NCBI GenBank assembly: GCA_964652155.1
Contig: CAZZBK010000113.1
Span: 1-20,155 of the forward strand
Direction of reading: 5' to 3'
Length of the DNA stretch: 20,155 nt
From: CAZZBK01 sp964652155
Lineage (GTDB): Bacteria; Planctomycetota; Planctomycetia; Pirellulales; PNKZ01
Below the pieces are notes generated by a model. That model was not told where the DNA came from. It saw nothing but the letters and a program-made list of their open reading frames with translations, and searched no databases. Shown one piece after another: positions 8,295-15,766 of this stretch (the first letter of the stretch is position 1; every line of letters begins with the position of its first letter). Position numbers and translations under genes: made by a program.

Positions 8295-9683
8295 ATGCGT
8301 GACGATCGACCACCGCTGCTCTCGCGCCGTCAGTGCGTGCAATCGCTCGGCGGCGGGCTGGGCGCGGTCGCCCTGGCGGGGCTGCTCGCGTCGCCAGCGT
8401 CGGCCGCAACTTCCGGCGACTCGTCGAGCAAGCCGACGCATTTCCCGCCCCGGGCCAAACGAGTCATCCAGCTATTCATGAACGGCGGACCGTATCAGTG
8501 CGATCTCTTCGACCCCAAGCCGGCCATCAATCAATACGCCGGCCAGCGCCCCGCCGAGGTCGAGCTGCGCACCGAACGCCAGACCGGCGGACTCATGGGC
8601 GTGCCGTTCGCGTTTCGCAACTGCGGCGCGAGCGGCCTGCCGATCAGCGAGTTGCTGCCGAATTTACAGCGCCACGCCGACGACCTGTGCGTGCTCCGCT
8701 CGCTGCACTGCGACAATCCCAATCATGGGCCAGCTCTGTACCAGATGAACAACGGCACGATCACGCCGACCCGGCCGAGCATGGGCTCGTGGTTCACCTA
8801 CGGACTCGGCTCCGAGAGCGAAGACCTGCCCGGCTATGTCGTGCTCTGTCCTGGCCGACCGGTCCGGTTCGCCGAGTTGTGGACGAGCGCGTTCCTCCCC
8901 GGCGAACATCAAGGGCTATACATCAACAGCAGCCAGATCGACCCGGCCAAGATGGTCCCCAACGTGCGACACGCCCTCGCGCCGGACGAGCAGCGCCGAC
9001 AACTCGATCTGCTCGCGCACATCAATCGACGTCACGCCGAAGAACGCGGCGGCGACGCTCGGTTCGAGGCCCAAATCCGCGCGATGGAAACAGCCTACCG
9101 CATGCAATTTGCCGCCAGCGACGCCTTCGATCTGAAGCATGAGTCGGAGTCGACGCGCACTCAGTATGGCAAGTCGCATTATGCGAACGCCTGCCTGCTT
9201 GCGCGACGACTGGTCGAGCGTGGCGTGCGCTTCGTGCAAATCTATTACGGCGATGGCCAGCCCTGGGACACTCACAGCAAGCACAACAAGTCCGTGCAGA
9301 ACTCCTGCCGCGACATCGACCAGCCGACGGCGGCGCTGCTCAGCGACCTCAAGCAACGCGGTCTGCTCGACGACACGCTGGTCATCTGGGGAGGCGAATT
9401 CGGCCGCACCTCGACGAGCGAGGCCGGCGACGGCCGCGATCACAATCACTGGGGCTTCACGATGTGGTTGGCTGGCGGCGGCGTGCGCGGCGGCCTGGCC
9501 TACGGTGCCACCGACGACTTCGGTTTCCGCGCCGTGCAAGACAAAGTCCACGTCCACGACCTGCACGCGACCATGCTGCACCTGCTGGGCATCGACCACG
9601 AGCGGCTCACCTATCGCCACGCCGGACGCGACTACCGACTGACCGACGTCTACGGCCGCGTCGTGCGCGAAGTGCTCGCATGA
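8295..9683 (+). CDS. DUF1501 protein with Tat signal, operon partner of the planctomycete cytochrome
   Basis: A 462-residue protein. It starts with a twin-arginine signal (SRRQCVQSLGGG) and a cleavage-like ASPASAA near residue 36. The DUF1501 core begins with RAKRVIQLFMNGGPYQCDLFDPKP and includes VIWGGEFGRTSTSEAGDGRDHNHWG and LATMLHLLGI-type C-terminal motifs (here HATMLHLLGIDH). As I recall, DUF1501 has an alkaline-phosphatase/sulfatase-like fold, but its activity is not established. The frame is open upstream to 8229, but ATG 8295 is chosen because GAGG (8285-8288, overlapping the previous stop) sits six bases before it and the Tat signal begins there. Tight spacing shows it is co-expressed with the cytochrome, the standard pairing in this phylum. 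Confidence 0.94.
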   Translation: MRDDRPPLLSRRQCVQSLGGGLGAVALAGLLASPASAATSGDSSSKPTHFPPRAKRVIQLFMNGGPYQCDLFDPKPAINQYAGQRPAEVELRTERQTGGLMGVPFAFRNCGASGLPISELLPNLQRHADDLCVLRSLHCDNPNHGPALYQMNNGTITPTRPSMGSWFTYGLGSESEDLPGYVVLCPGRPVRFAELWTSAFLPGEHQGLYINSSQIDPAKMVPNVRHALAPDEQRRQLDLLAHINRRHAEERGGDARFEAQIRAMETAYRMQFAASDAFDLKHESESTRTQYGKSHYANACLLARRLVERGVRFVQIYYGDGQPWDTHSKHNKSVQNSCRDIDQPTAALLSDLKQRGLLDDTLVIWGGEFGRTSTSEAGDGRDHNHWGFTMWLAGGGVRGGLAYGATDDFGFRAVQDKVHVHDLHATMLHLLGIDHERLTYRHAGRDYRLTDVYGRVVREVLA

Positions 9684-9705
9684 ACCATGAAGCGTTTAAT
9701 GTTGT

Positions 9706-11079
9706 TTACCCGAACAACTCGTGGAGCGGTTCGCCGGTGCTGGCGGGGGAGGTGAAGCCGTCGGGGCTCAGGCGCGTGGCGGGGTCGATGCCCAGGGCGT
9801 GATACAGGCTCGCGGTGAAGTTTTCGAGCGTGACGGGGTGATCTTTGACGTAGGCGGCCGACTGATCCGAGGCACCGTAGACGAGCCCTCCCTTCACGCC
9901 GCCGCCGGCGAGCATCGCCGAGTAGCAATTCGGCCAGTGGTCGCGGCCGACCGCCTTGGCGCCGCGGCTGATCTTCGGTGTCCGGCCGAACTCGCCGATC
10001 AACACGACGAGCGTCGAGTCGAGCAACCCGCGCTCGCGCAGGTCACTCAGCAGCGCGGCGACCGCTTGATCGGCGCGCGGCAGCGCCCAGCCCAAGCCAT
10101 TCCAGCCGTTTTCGAAAATGCCGATACCGGCATTACCGTGCATGTCCCAGGTCTCGATGCTCATGAACTTGTCGTTGGGCGCAAGACCGCACCAGCCGAC
10201 GACACTCACGAGCCGCGTGCCTGCCTCGATCAGGCGGCGTGCGAGCAGCAGGTTTTGCCCCAGCGGGTGTCGACCATAACGATCGCGGAGCGCGGGGCGC
10301 TCCTGCTCGATGTCGAAGGCGCGGCGCGCGTGCGCGCCGGTGAGCAGGCCGAAGGCTTGTTCATGAAACGCCTCGGCCGCGCGGGTCGATGTCTCGCGCG
10401 CGTCCCAAGCCGATCGCTCGTTGACCTCGACGAGCAAATCGCGCCGCGCGCGGAGTCGATCGGTCGTCATTCCCTCGGCGGCATCAAAAGCCTTGACGCG
10501 AAAATTTTTCTCGGCCGGGTTGTCGTCGTGGCTGTTGCCAACCACGAGCGGGCCATGTGACAAGCCGAGGAATCCGCCGGTCAGATACGCGGGATCGGGA
10601 GGAGCCGAGCCGCCGCCGAACTTTTGCAGCCAGACATACGATGGTACGTTCGCCTCGGACGGTCGCAGCTTACTGACCACCGAACCAAACGAAGGCGCGT
10701 CGCCGCGCGGCAGCGCCTGCCCAGCCAGCAGCATCTGGTTCGCGACACTATGCACCGGCACCGCATGGGTCATCGAGCGGATGACGCAGTACTGATCGCT
10801 GAGCTGCGCCAACTGCGGCATCAACTCGCCAACCTGAAAGCCAGGGGTCTTGGTCGCGATCGGCTTATAAGGACCGCGAATCTCCTGCGGCGCGTCGGGC
10901 TTGAGGTCCCACGAGTCAAGCTGGCTCAGGCCACCGTACTGGAAAATGAAAATGCACGACTTGGCACGCTTGCCGGGCCGCTGTTGCTCGGCGTGTAATA
11001 GCTCGGGCAGTGAGAGCCCCAGGGCACTCAGGCTGCCAAGTTGAATCAGGCGGCGGCGGGATAGGGTGACGATCGGCAT
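9706..11079 (-). CDS. Second DUF1501 protein with Tat signal (different subfamily)
   Basis: A 457-residue protein. It has a twin-arginine signal (LSRRRLIQLGSLSALGLSL) and the core KSCIFIFQYGGLSQLDSWDLKP, then VVLIGEFGRTPKIS, GRDHWPNCYSAMLAGGG and a C-terminal ENFTASLYHALGIDP. It belongs to a different branch from the upstream DUF1501: the opening motif is YGGLSQLDSWD rather than NGGPYQCDLFD, and the two are clearly diverged along their length. No PSCyt1/DUF1553 partner lies beside it in its own orientation, so it is an orphan here. A TTG start at 11100 is possible, but ATG 11079 directly precedes the Tat signal. It converges on the operon above with 22 bases between stop codons. Confidence 0.93.
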   Translation of the reverse strand: MPIVTLSRRRLIQLGSLSALGLSLPELLHAEQQRPGKRAKSCIFIFQYGGLSQLDSWDLKPDAPQEIRGPYKPIATKTPGFQVGELMPQLAQLSDQYCVIRSMTHAVPVHSVANQMLLAGQALPRGDAPSFGSVVSKLRPSEANVPSYVWLQKFGGGSAPPDPAYLTGGFLGLSHGPLVVGNSHDDNPAEKNFRVKAFDAAEGMTTDRLRARRDLLVEVNERSAWDARETSTRAAEAFHEQAFGLLTGAHARRAFDIEQERPALRDRYGRHPLGQNLLLARRLIEAGTRLVSVVGWCGLAPNDKFMSIETWDMHGNAGIGIFENGWNGLGWALPRADQAVAALLSDLRERGLLDSTLVVLIGEFGRTPKISRGAKAVGRDHWPNCYSAMLAGGGVKGGLVYGASDQSAAYVKDHPVTLENFTASLYHALGIDPATRLSPDGFTSPASTGEPLHELFG

Positions 11080-11210
11080 GATGGTCGCTGGGGCAGGCAA
11101 CAGGCGGCCGATGGGGCGAGCCTATTGGTATCTATGAGCATCGGGCAAAACGGATCGTTTATCAAGAGAAGTTCGCCAAGATTGTGTTGCTGTCGAGGGG
11201 TACGAGTCTG

Positions 11211-11233
11211 CCCTGCTCCCGAAGGGAGAAGGG
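11211..11233. repeat. Lone CTCCC-GAA-GGGAG hairpin in the divergent promoter region
   Basis: Ten-base arms 11211-11220 and 11224-11233 pair with one mismatch around a GAA loop. The core matches the first hairpin of the compound repeat at 15523-15660, so this is probably a solo or decayed copy. It sits in the 247-base gap between the minus-strand DUF1501 gene and the plus-strand dehydratase gene. The rest of that gap shows no gene and only one promoter-like box. Confidence 0.7.
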
Positions 11234-11281
11234 GAATGTGGTGGCGGTCATGCTGGTTCAGGCGTAAGATTTGGCTCGCTG

Positions 11282-11290
11282 TGATACGGT
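11282..11290 (+). promoter_or_regulatory. Possible extended -10 box before the dehydratase gene
   Basis: TGA directly followed by TACGGT (11285-11290) fits a TGn-extended -10 element, 36 bases before ATG 11327. I see no -35 box at proper spacing. The box matches the TACGnT pattern before other genes here. Confidence 0.25.
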
Positions 11291-11326
11291 CCTTTTCGCC
11301 GCTCGCTCTTGCTCGGACACACGCCC

Positions 11327-12550
11327 ATGCCGCACGATGATTTTGCTCCCTCGAATCACTCCCGTCGCCAGATGCTCGGCACGCTGGGCACCATCGCCGG
11401 CGGGGTCGCGTTTCTCAATCAGGCCGTCTCGGCCCAGAACAACCCGGCCACGCAGGTCGTCGATCGCGGCTCGACCATTCGCATCACCGGATTGCGTGCC
11501 CGCACGGTCGGGCCGGTCGTGTACATCAAGATCGAGACGAATCATGGTGTCAGCGGCTGGGGCGATCTCAAAGGGGTCGACCCGCGACCGGCCAAGGTGC
11601 TCGCCGAATCGCTCGCCGAGTTGCTCATCGATGAGAACCCCACGCGGATCGAGTACCTGTGGCAAAAGCTGTTCCGTTCGCATCGCAACCTGCGCGGCGG
11701 AGCATTCATGGTCCACACGATCGCGGCCATCGACAACGCCCTGTGGGACATCGCGGGCAAGTTGTGGGGCGTGCCCGTGTATCGCCTGCTGGGTGGCCCG
11801 ACGCGCGACAAAATTCGCGTCTATCACACGCCCAAGGCAGTCAAGGTGCCGCCGCACGGCATTTACGAGCACTCGGGCACGCCGGCCGATATCGATCGCA
11901 TGGTCGCCGCCATCAAGGCCGCGCGCGACAAGGTAGGCCCCGACGGCGCGGTGATGTTCGACTCGCACTCGGCCGTGCCCCCCGCCACGCTGATCCAACT
12001 CGCCGCGAAGGTCGAGCCTTACAACTTGCTGTTCATCGAAGAGCCCGGCGTGCCAGGGAACATCGAGTCGTTCAAACGGATCAAGGAGCAGATTCGCATT
12101 CCGCTGGCGACCGGCGAACGAGACCGAACCATCTGGGGCGTGATTCCCTATCTGCACGAGCGGTGCATCGACATCTTGCAGCCCGACTGTTGTCACACCG
12201 GCGGCATCAGCCAGATGAAGAAGATCGCCACGCTGGCCGAGGCGTTCCACGTGCCGATCGCCCCACACTGTACGGCGACCAACTTGGGGATCGCGGCGAG
12301 CTTGCATGCCGTCTCGGCGATCCCGCTCTTCTTGATCCATGAGTTCTATCCGCAGAACGCGGGCTTCAACAAGCCGTTCATCACGCGGATGCACTATGAG
12401 TTGGACCAGGACGGTTACATTGGTCTGCCGCCAGGGCCGGGGCTGGGCGTTGAGGTCGACGAAGCGTTACTCGACATCGAAGCCGCCAAGCCACAGACGT
12501 ACAAGTGGCCCGGCGCGAAACTCAAGGACGGCTCGATTGCCGACTATTGA
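11327..12550 (+). CDS. Tat-exported enolase-superfamily sugar-acid dehydratase (galactonate/mannonate dehydratase-like)
   Basis: A 407-residue mandelate racemase/enolase-superfamily protein. The superfamily abstracts a proton next to a carboxylate; this branch dehydrates aldonic acids to 2-keto-3-deoxy acids. Metal ligands Asp212, Glu238 and Glu264 are spaced by 26 residues each. His214 (FDSH) and His314 (PHCTATNLG) are candidate acid/base residues. The 102-residue step from Asp212 to His314 matches, as I recall, E. coli galactonate dehydratase. The N-terminal capping domain includes IDNALWDIAGKLWGVPVYRLLGG. Unusually for the superfamily, it opens with a twin-arginine signal (HSRRQMLGTLGTIAGG) ending near VSAQ, so export is predicted. 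ATG 11327 is preferred over TTG 11309. The substrate remains open. Confidence 0.88.
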   Translation: MPHDDFAPSNHSRRQMLGTLGTIAGGVAFLNQAVSAQNNPATQVVDRGSTIRITGLRARTVGPVVYIKIETNHGVSGWGDLKGVDPRPAKVLAESLAELLIDENPTRIEYLWQKLFRSHRNLRGGAFMVHTIAAIDNALWDIAGKLWGVPVYRLLGGPTRDKIRVYHTPKAVKVPPHGIYEHSGTPADIDRMVAAIKAARDKVGPDGAVMFDSHSAVPPATLIQLAAKVEPYNLLFIEEPGVPGNIESFKRIKEQIRIPLATGERDRTIWGVIPYLHERCIDILQPDCCHTGGISQMKKIATLAEAFHVPIAPHCTATNLGIAASLHAVSAIPLFLIHEFYPQNAGFNKPFITRMHYELDQDGYIGLPPGPGLGVEVDEALLDIEAAKPQTYKWPGAKLKDGSIADY

Positions 12551-12670
12551 GGACGTGACGAATGCGGAAGGGTAGAAGGGTGAATCGGAGCGCTGCCGAT
12601 CGACCAATAATGTGCACACTTGCTCGCACCCCCTCGCTCTCGACACGCGATCGCTTTACACTTGACGGCC

Positions 12671-13792
12671 ATGTACGACTGCTTGTTGATCGGTGGCGGC
12701 GTGATCGGTCTGTCGACAGCTTATGAGCTGGCTCGACGAGGTCGGCGCGTGCGCGTGCTCGAACGCAATTTGCCCGGCGAAGAATCGTCCTGGGCCGGGG
12801 CGGGCATTCTCGCCCCTGGGGCTCGCTTGAGCGACGCCCCGCCACTCACACGGCTGGCCGGTCTGAGCCAACAACTGCATCCCCGTTGGGCTCAACAACT
12901 GCGCGACGAGACGGGCCTCGACAACGGCTATCGACCCTGCGGCGGCTGGTATCTGGCTCGCAGCGCGACCGACGAAGGGGCCTTGCGAGCCGCTTACGAA
13001 CAGTGGCACCGCTGGGGGCTCGAGCCCCGCTGGCTCGATGCGACGCAGCTACGCGAGCAGGAACCGACTTTGGCCAGCGCTTATGCCGCGGTGCTGCTCA
13101 GCGAGGAGGGGCAGGTCCGCAACCCGCGCCATCTCAAGGCACTGCTGGCCGCGTGTCGGGCCAGAGGCGTGCAGATCACGAGCGGCGTGGGAGCCGACGA
13201 TTTTGTCGTCGAGGGCTCGCGCATCACCGGCGTCCGGACGATCGATGGGGTCATCTCGGCCGAGCACATTTGCATCACCGCCGGGGCATGGAGCCGCGCG
13301 GTCAGCGAGCGGCTCGGACTGTCGCTCGGCGTGCGACCGATTCGCGGCCAGATGGTGCTCTTGAACAGCGATGCGCCGCATCCGAGGCGGGTGGTCAACG
13401 ATGGACACCGCTATCTGGTGCCGCGAGACGACGGCCGGGTGCTCGTCGGCTCGACCGAGGAGCATGTCGGCTTCGAGAAGCGAACCACGGCAGGCGCGGT
13501 CGCCGGGCTGATCGACTTTGCCATCGGGCTCGTACCGGCGCTGGCCGAGGCGCGGGTCGAACACTGCTGGGCGGGGTTGAGGCCCGGCTCGATCGATGGC
13601 CTGCCGTATCTCGGTCGCGTGCCGCAACTCGACAACGCCTTCGTCGCTGCGGGGCACCATCGACAAGGCTTGCAACTGTCGTGCGCCACGGCCATGGTCA
13701 TGGCACAGCTCATGTGCGGCGAGCCGACCGCGATCGACCTCGCGCCGTTCCGCGTGGATCGGCCCCGTCTCGAACCCGATCACCTTCACTAG
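12671..13792 (+). CDS. thiO: Glycine oxidase ThiO-like FAD amine oxidase
   Basis: A 373-residue D-amino-acid-oxidase-fold protein. ThiO oxidises glycine to the imine used to build the thiazole of thiamine. FAD-binding motifs are the N-terminal CLLIGGGVIGLSTAYELARRG (GxGxxG with GGGVIG), then ESSWAGAGILAP, and the C-terminal WAGLRPGSIDGLPYLG with GHHRQGLQLSCATA. Length and motifs fit ThiO, but related sarcosine or amino-acid oxidases share them, and no thiS, thiG or other thiamine gene lies nearby. ATG 12671 is chosen because the FAD motif starts right after it; the longer frame from 12620 lacks homologous-looking residues. No ribosome binding site is visible. The next flavoprotein gene begins 18 bases downstream. 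Confidence 0.82.
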   Translation: MYDCLLIGGGVIGLSTAYELARRGRRVRVLERNLPGEESSWAGAGILAPGARLSDAPPLTRLAGLSQQLHPRWAQQLRDETGLDNGYRPCGGWYLARSATDEGALRAAYEQWHRWGLEPRWLDATQLREQEPTLASAYAAVLLSEEGQVRNPRHLKALLAACRARGVQITSGVGADDFVVEGSRITGVRTIDGVISAEHICITAGAWSRAVSERLGLSLGVRPIRGQMVLLNSDAPHPRRVVNDGHRYLVPRDDGRVLVGSTEEHVGFEKRTTAGAVAGLIDFAIGLVPALAEARVEHCWAGLRPGSIDGLPYLGRVPQLDNAFVAAGHHRQGLQLSCATAMVMAQLMCGEPTAIDLAPFRVDRPRLEPDHLH

Positions 13793-13810
13793 TCACGAGT
13801 CCCTCAGCGC

Positions 13811-15016
13811 ATGGCCATCGACACACCGGCTCGCATTGCGATCATTGGCGCGGGGCCCATCGGCCTCGAAGCGGCGCTGTACGCGCGGTACCTCGGTTAC
13901 GATGTCGATGTGTACGAGGCGGGCGCGGTCTTGGAACACGTGCGGCGTTGGCAGCACGTGCGGATGTTCACGCCGTGGGCAGAAAACGTGTCGCCGCTCG
14001 GCATGGCGGCGATCCAAGCCCAGGATCCCGATTGGCACCCCCCGGCGGCCGACGCAGTGCTACTGGGACGCGAGATGCTCGAGCGTTACTGGCAACCGCT
14101 GGCCGAGTCGGACCTGATCGTCGACAACCTGCACCTGCATACGCGGGTCGTGTCGATCGGCCGACCGCACATGCTCAAGCACGAACTGCCCGGCGACGAG
14201 GCGCGCGGCGACGACAACTTTATTCTCTTGCTCCGCAGCCGCGATGGGCGCGAGCGGCTCGCCACGGCCGACGTGGTCATCGACACCTCGGGCGTATTGG
14301 GCCAGCCGAACGCGGCAGGGCAGGGGGGCATTTTCGCGCCCGGCGAGTTGAGCTTGCGCGCGCAGATCGAATGGCACATTCCGGACGTACACGGCTCGCA
14401 ACGCGCCGCGTATCAAGGCCGCCGGGTGCTGGTGATCGGCGACGGTCACTCAGCCGCAACGACCGTCGTGGCGCTCGCGGCACTCGAACCAAGGCCGACG
14501 GTCCTGTGGGCGACCCGCAACGAGCTGCTGGCTTCAGTGGCGGGGCCGCTCGACGAGCTGAGTGACGACCCGCTCGCCGAACGCCGCGCCCTGGTGCAGG
14601 CCGCCAACCGGTTGGCCAACTCGACCGACCAGGGAGTCGAACATTTTAGCGGCACATCGCTGGCGACGATCGAACGACTGGCCGAGAGCGACCGCTATCG
14701 CATCGAGTTGGTCGGTCTGCACGCGGGGACGATCGAGGTCGATCGGGTCGTGGCCAACGTCGGTTTCAGCCCTGACCTGAGCTTGTTCGAGGCCTTGCAG
14801 GCGCGACTGTCGCATCTCACCAGCGGCGTCGAACAGCTGATCACGGGCCCCGCCGGGCTTCTGTTGGCGGAACCCAACTTTTATCTGCTGGGGGCCAAAA
14901 GCTTTGGCCGCGACTCACGCTTCTTCATCCGCGAAGGACTGCGGCAAATTCGCGACCTGTTCACGATCATCGGCGATCGTGCTACGCTGGACCTGTATCA
15001 GACGCATCGCCCCTAG
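13811..15016 (+). CDS. FAD/NAD(P)-binding oxidoreductase, FMO-like
   Basis: A 401-residue soluble flavoprotein with two dinucleotide-binding motifs: GAGPIGLEA near residue 14 for FAD, and VLVIGDGHSAATTV (Gly210-Asp211-Gly212) for NAD(P). It has no CxxC redox pair, so it is not a thioredoxin or glutathione reductase. The layout fits a flavin monooxygenase or single-component pyridine-nucleotide oxidoreductase. It has no signal peptide or membrane segment. It lies 18 bases after the ThiO-like gene and is very likely co-transcribed; the two may act on one amine or amino-acid substrate, but nothing in the sequence names it. The start has no strong ribosome binding site. A promoter for the next gene appears to lie in its 3' end. 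Confidence 0.8.
   Translation: MAIDTPARIAIIGAGPIGLEAALYARYLGYDVDVYEAGAVLEHVRRWQHVRMFTPWAENVSPLGMAAIQAQDPDWHPPAADAVLLGREMLERYWQPLAESDLIVDNLHLHTRVVSIGRPHMLKHELPGDEARGDDNFILLLRSRDGRERLATADVVIDTSGVLGQPNAAGQGGIFAPGELSLRAQIEWHIPDVHGSQRAAYQGRRVLVIGDGHSAATTVVALAALEPRPTVLWATRNELLASVAGPLDELSDDPLAERRALVQAANRLANSTDQGVEHFSGTSLATIERLAESDRYRIELVGLHAGTIEVDRVVANVGFSPDLSLFEALQARLSHLTSGVEQLITGPAGLLLAEPNFYLLGAKSFGRDSRFFIREGLRQIRDLFTIIGDRATLDLYQTHRP
14960..14988 (+). promoter_or_regulatory. Predicted promoter inside the flavoprotein 3' end, for the small cytochrome gene
   Basis: TTCACG (14960-14965) and TACGCT (14983-14988) are 17 bases apart, and TGC directly before the -10 box fits an extended -10. The -10 ends 51 bases before ATG 15040. 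The box falls in coding sequence, so chance matches cannot be excluded. Confidence 0.3.
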
Positions 15017-15039
15017 CTCCCCTCGCACGGAACCGAACC

Positions 15040-15492
15040 ATGCACGCGCGTCATATCATCCCGCTGTCGCTGCTCTCTCTGCTCACCGTCGCAACACTTT
15101 TTGCGATCAACGCACACGCTCCGCTGAGCGCGGCCGAGACGCTGCGCGACGACGCCCAAGGCAAAGACGCCGTCGAGAAACTGATGAAGCGCGTCCACAA
15201 GGGGAAGAACTCGCCTTACAAGCAGATCGAAGACACGCTCTTCATCAAGTCCCCCGACTGGAAGCTAATCGACCAGCACTTGCCCACCCTGGTCGAGATG
15301 GCCAAGTTGCTCAAGTCTTCAAGCAACCTAGAGATCCAAGACGCCTCGGGAGGCTACGCCGACGCGGTCGCCGAGTTGTCGCCACTCGTCAAGGAGCGCT
15401 CGTTGAAGCCAGCTCGCGATAAATTCGACGCACTCTCAAAAGCCTGTGCCGACTGCCATTTCCGCGGCGGCATTGGCGGCGTGTTGGATTAG
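15040..15492 (+). CDS. Small periplasmic cytochrome c with C-terminal heme site (class II / c'-like)
   Basis: A 150-residue protein. Residues 1-32 form a signal peptide (a hydrophobic IIPLSLLSLLTVATLF stretch, with a cleavage-like LSAAE). The mature part is predicted all-helical and lysine-rich. A single heme-binding motif CADCH (Cys136, Cys139, His140) lies ten residues from the end. A CxxCH at the C-terminus of a helical protein is the hallmark of class II cytochromes such as c' and c-556; I infer that fold from motif position and length. Possible roles are periplasmic electron transfer or gas binding. It could be a partner for the planctomycete cytochrome or a redox enzyme nearby, but no direct link is visible. 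It follows the flavoprotein gene by 23 bases, so partial co-transcription is possible. Confidence 0.75.
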   Translation: MHARHIIPLSLLSLLTVATLFAINAHAPLSAAETLRDDAQGKDAVEKLMKRVHKGKNSPYKQIEDTLFIKSPDWKLIDQHLPTLVEMAKLLKSSSNLEIQDASGGYADAVAELSPLVKERSLKPARDKFDALSKACADCHFRGGIGGVLD

Positions 15493-15522
15493 ACATTGCG
15501 CCGCCCTTTGAGTTCGCGCAAG

Positions 15523-15660
15523 CCCTTCTCCCTTCGGGAGAAGGTGGCCGAAGGCCGGATGAGGGATGTACGCATCGTCACAAGCTCGAGCGCTCTTGCC
15601 TGCAACGCCAGCCCTCACCCGGTTCGCTTCGCGAACCACCCTCTCCCGGTGGGCGAGGGG
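15523..15660. repeat. Inverted pair of modular double-hairpin repeats
   Basis: Copy A contains a 9-bp stem with TTC loop (15524-15544), then TGGCC-GAA-GGCC (15545-15556), then GATGAGGG. Copy B, inverted, reads CCCTCACCC, a 7-bp stem GGTTCGC/GCGAACC with TTC loop (15621-15637), then ACC and a hairpin with one mismatch (15639-15659). Both have the same order on opposite strands: CCCTCA, CCGG, small hairpin, CCACC, larger hairpin. The stem sequences differ while pairing is kept. This looks like an interspersed palindromic element and fills most of the 274-base gap before the sulfatases. No T-run follows, so it is not a standard terminator. Confidence 0.75.
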
Positions 15661-15697
15661 TTCTAAAGCCGGCCGCTCTCGTAATGCATCCTCCGAT

Positions 15698-15726
15698 TTG
15701 AGTTCGCCCGGCCCGAGCGTTACGAT
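15698..15726 (+). promoter_or_regulatory. Predicted promoter of the sulfatase pair
   Basis: TTGAGT (15698-15703) and TACGAT (15721-15726) are 17 bases apart; each box matches consensus at four of six positions. They lie 40 bases before ATG 15767, just beyond the palindromic repeats. This is the best-spaced promoter candidate in the window. Confidence 0.45.
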
Positions 15727-15766
15727 AGTTGCTCGTCACCCTTCTCGAAGCAACGTGAGCAACATC

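Noticed and set aside
12657..12662. TACACT eight bases before the ThiO-like start, suggesting a leaderless transcript
   Set aside because: No -35 box is present at 16-18 bases, so a single hexamer match is too weak to call.
12886..14565. 559-codon plus-strand frame spanning the ThiO-like and FMO-like genes
   Set aside because: It is out of frame with both flavoproteins, which carry clear FAD motifs, and looks like low-complexity shadow sequence.
15566..15766. N-terminal extension of the first sulfatase through the repeat region
   Set aside because: It would encode the palindromic repeat and place the signal peptide inside the protein; ATG 15767 starts the signal peptide.
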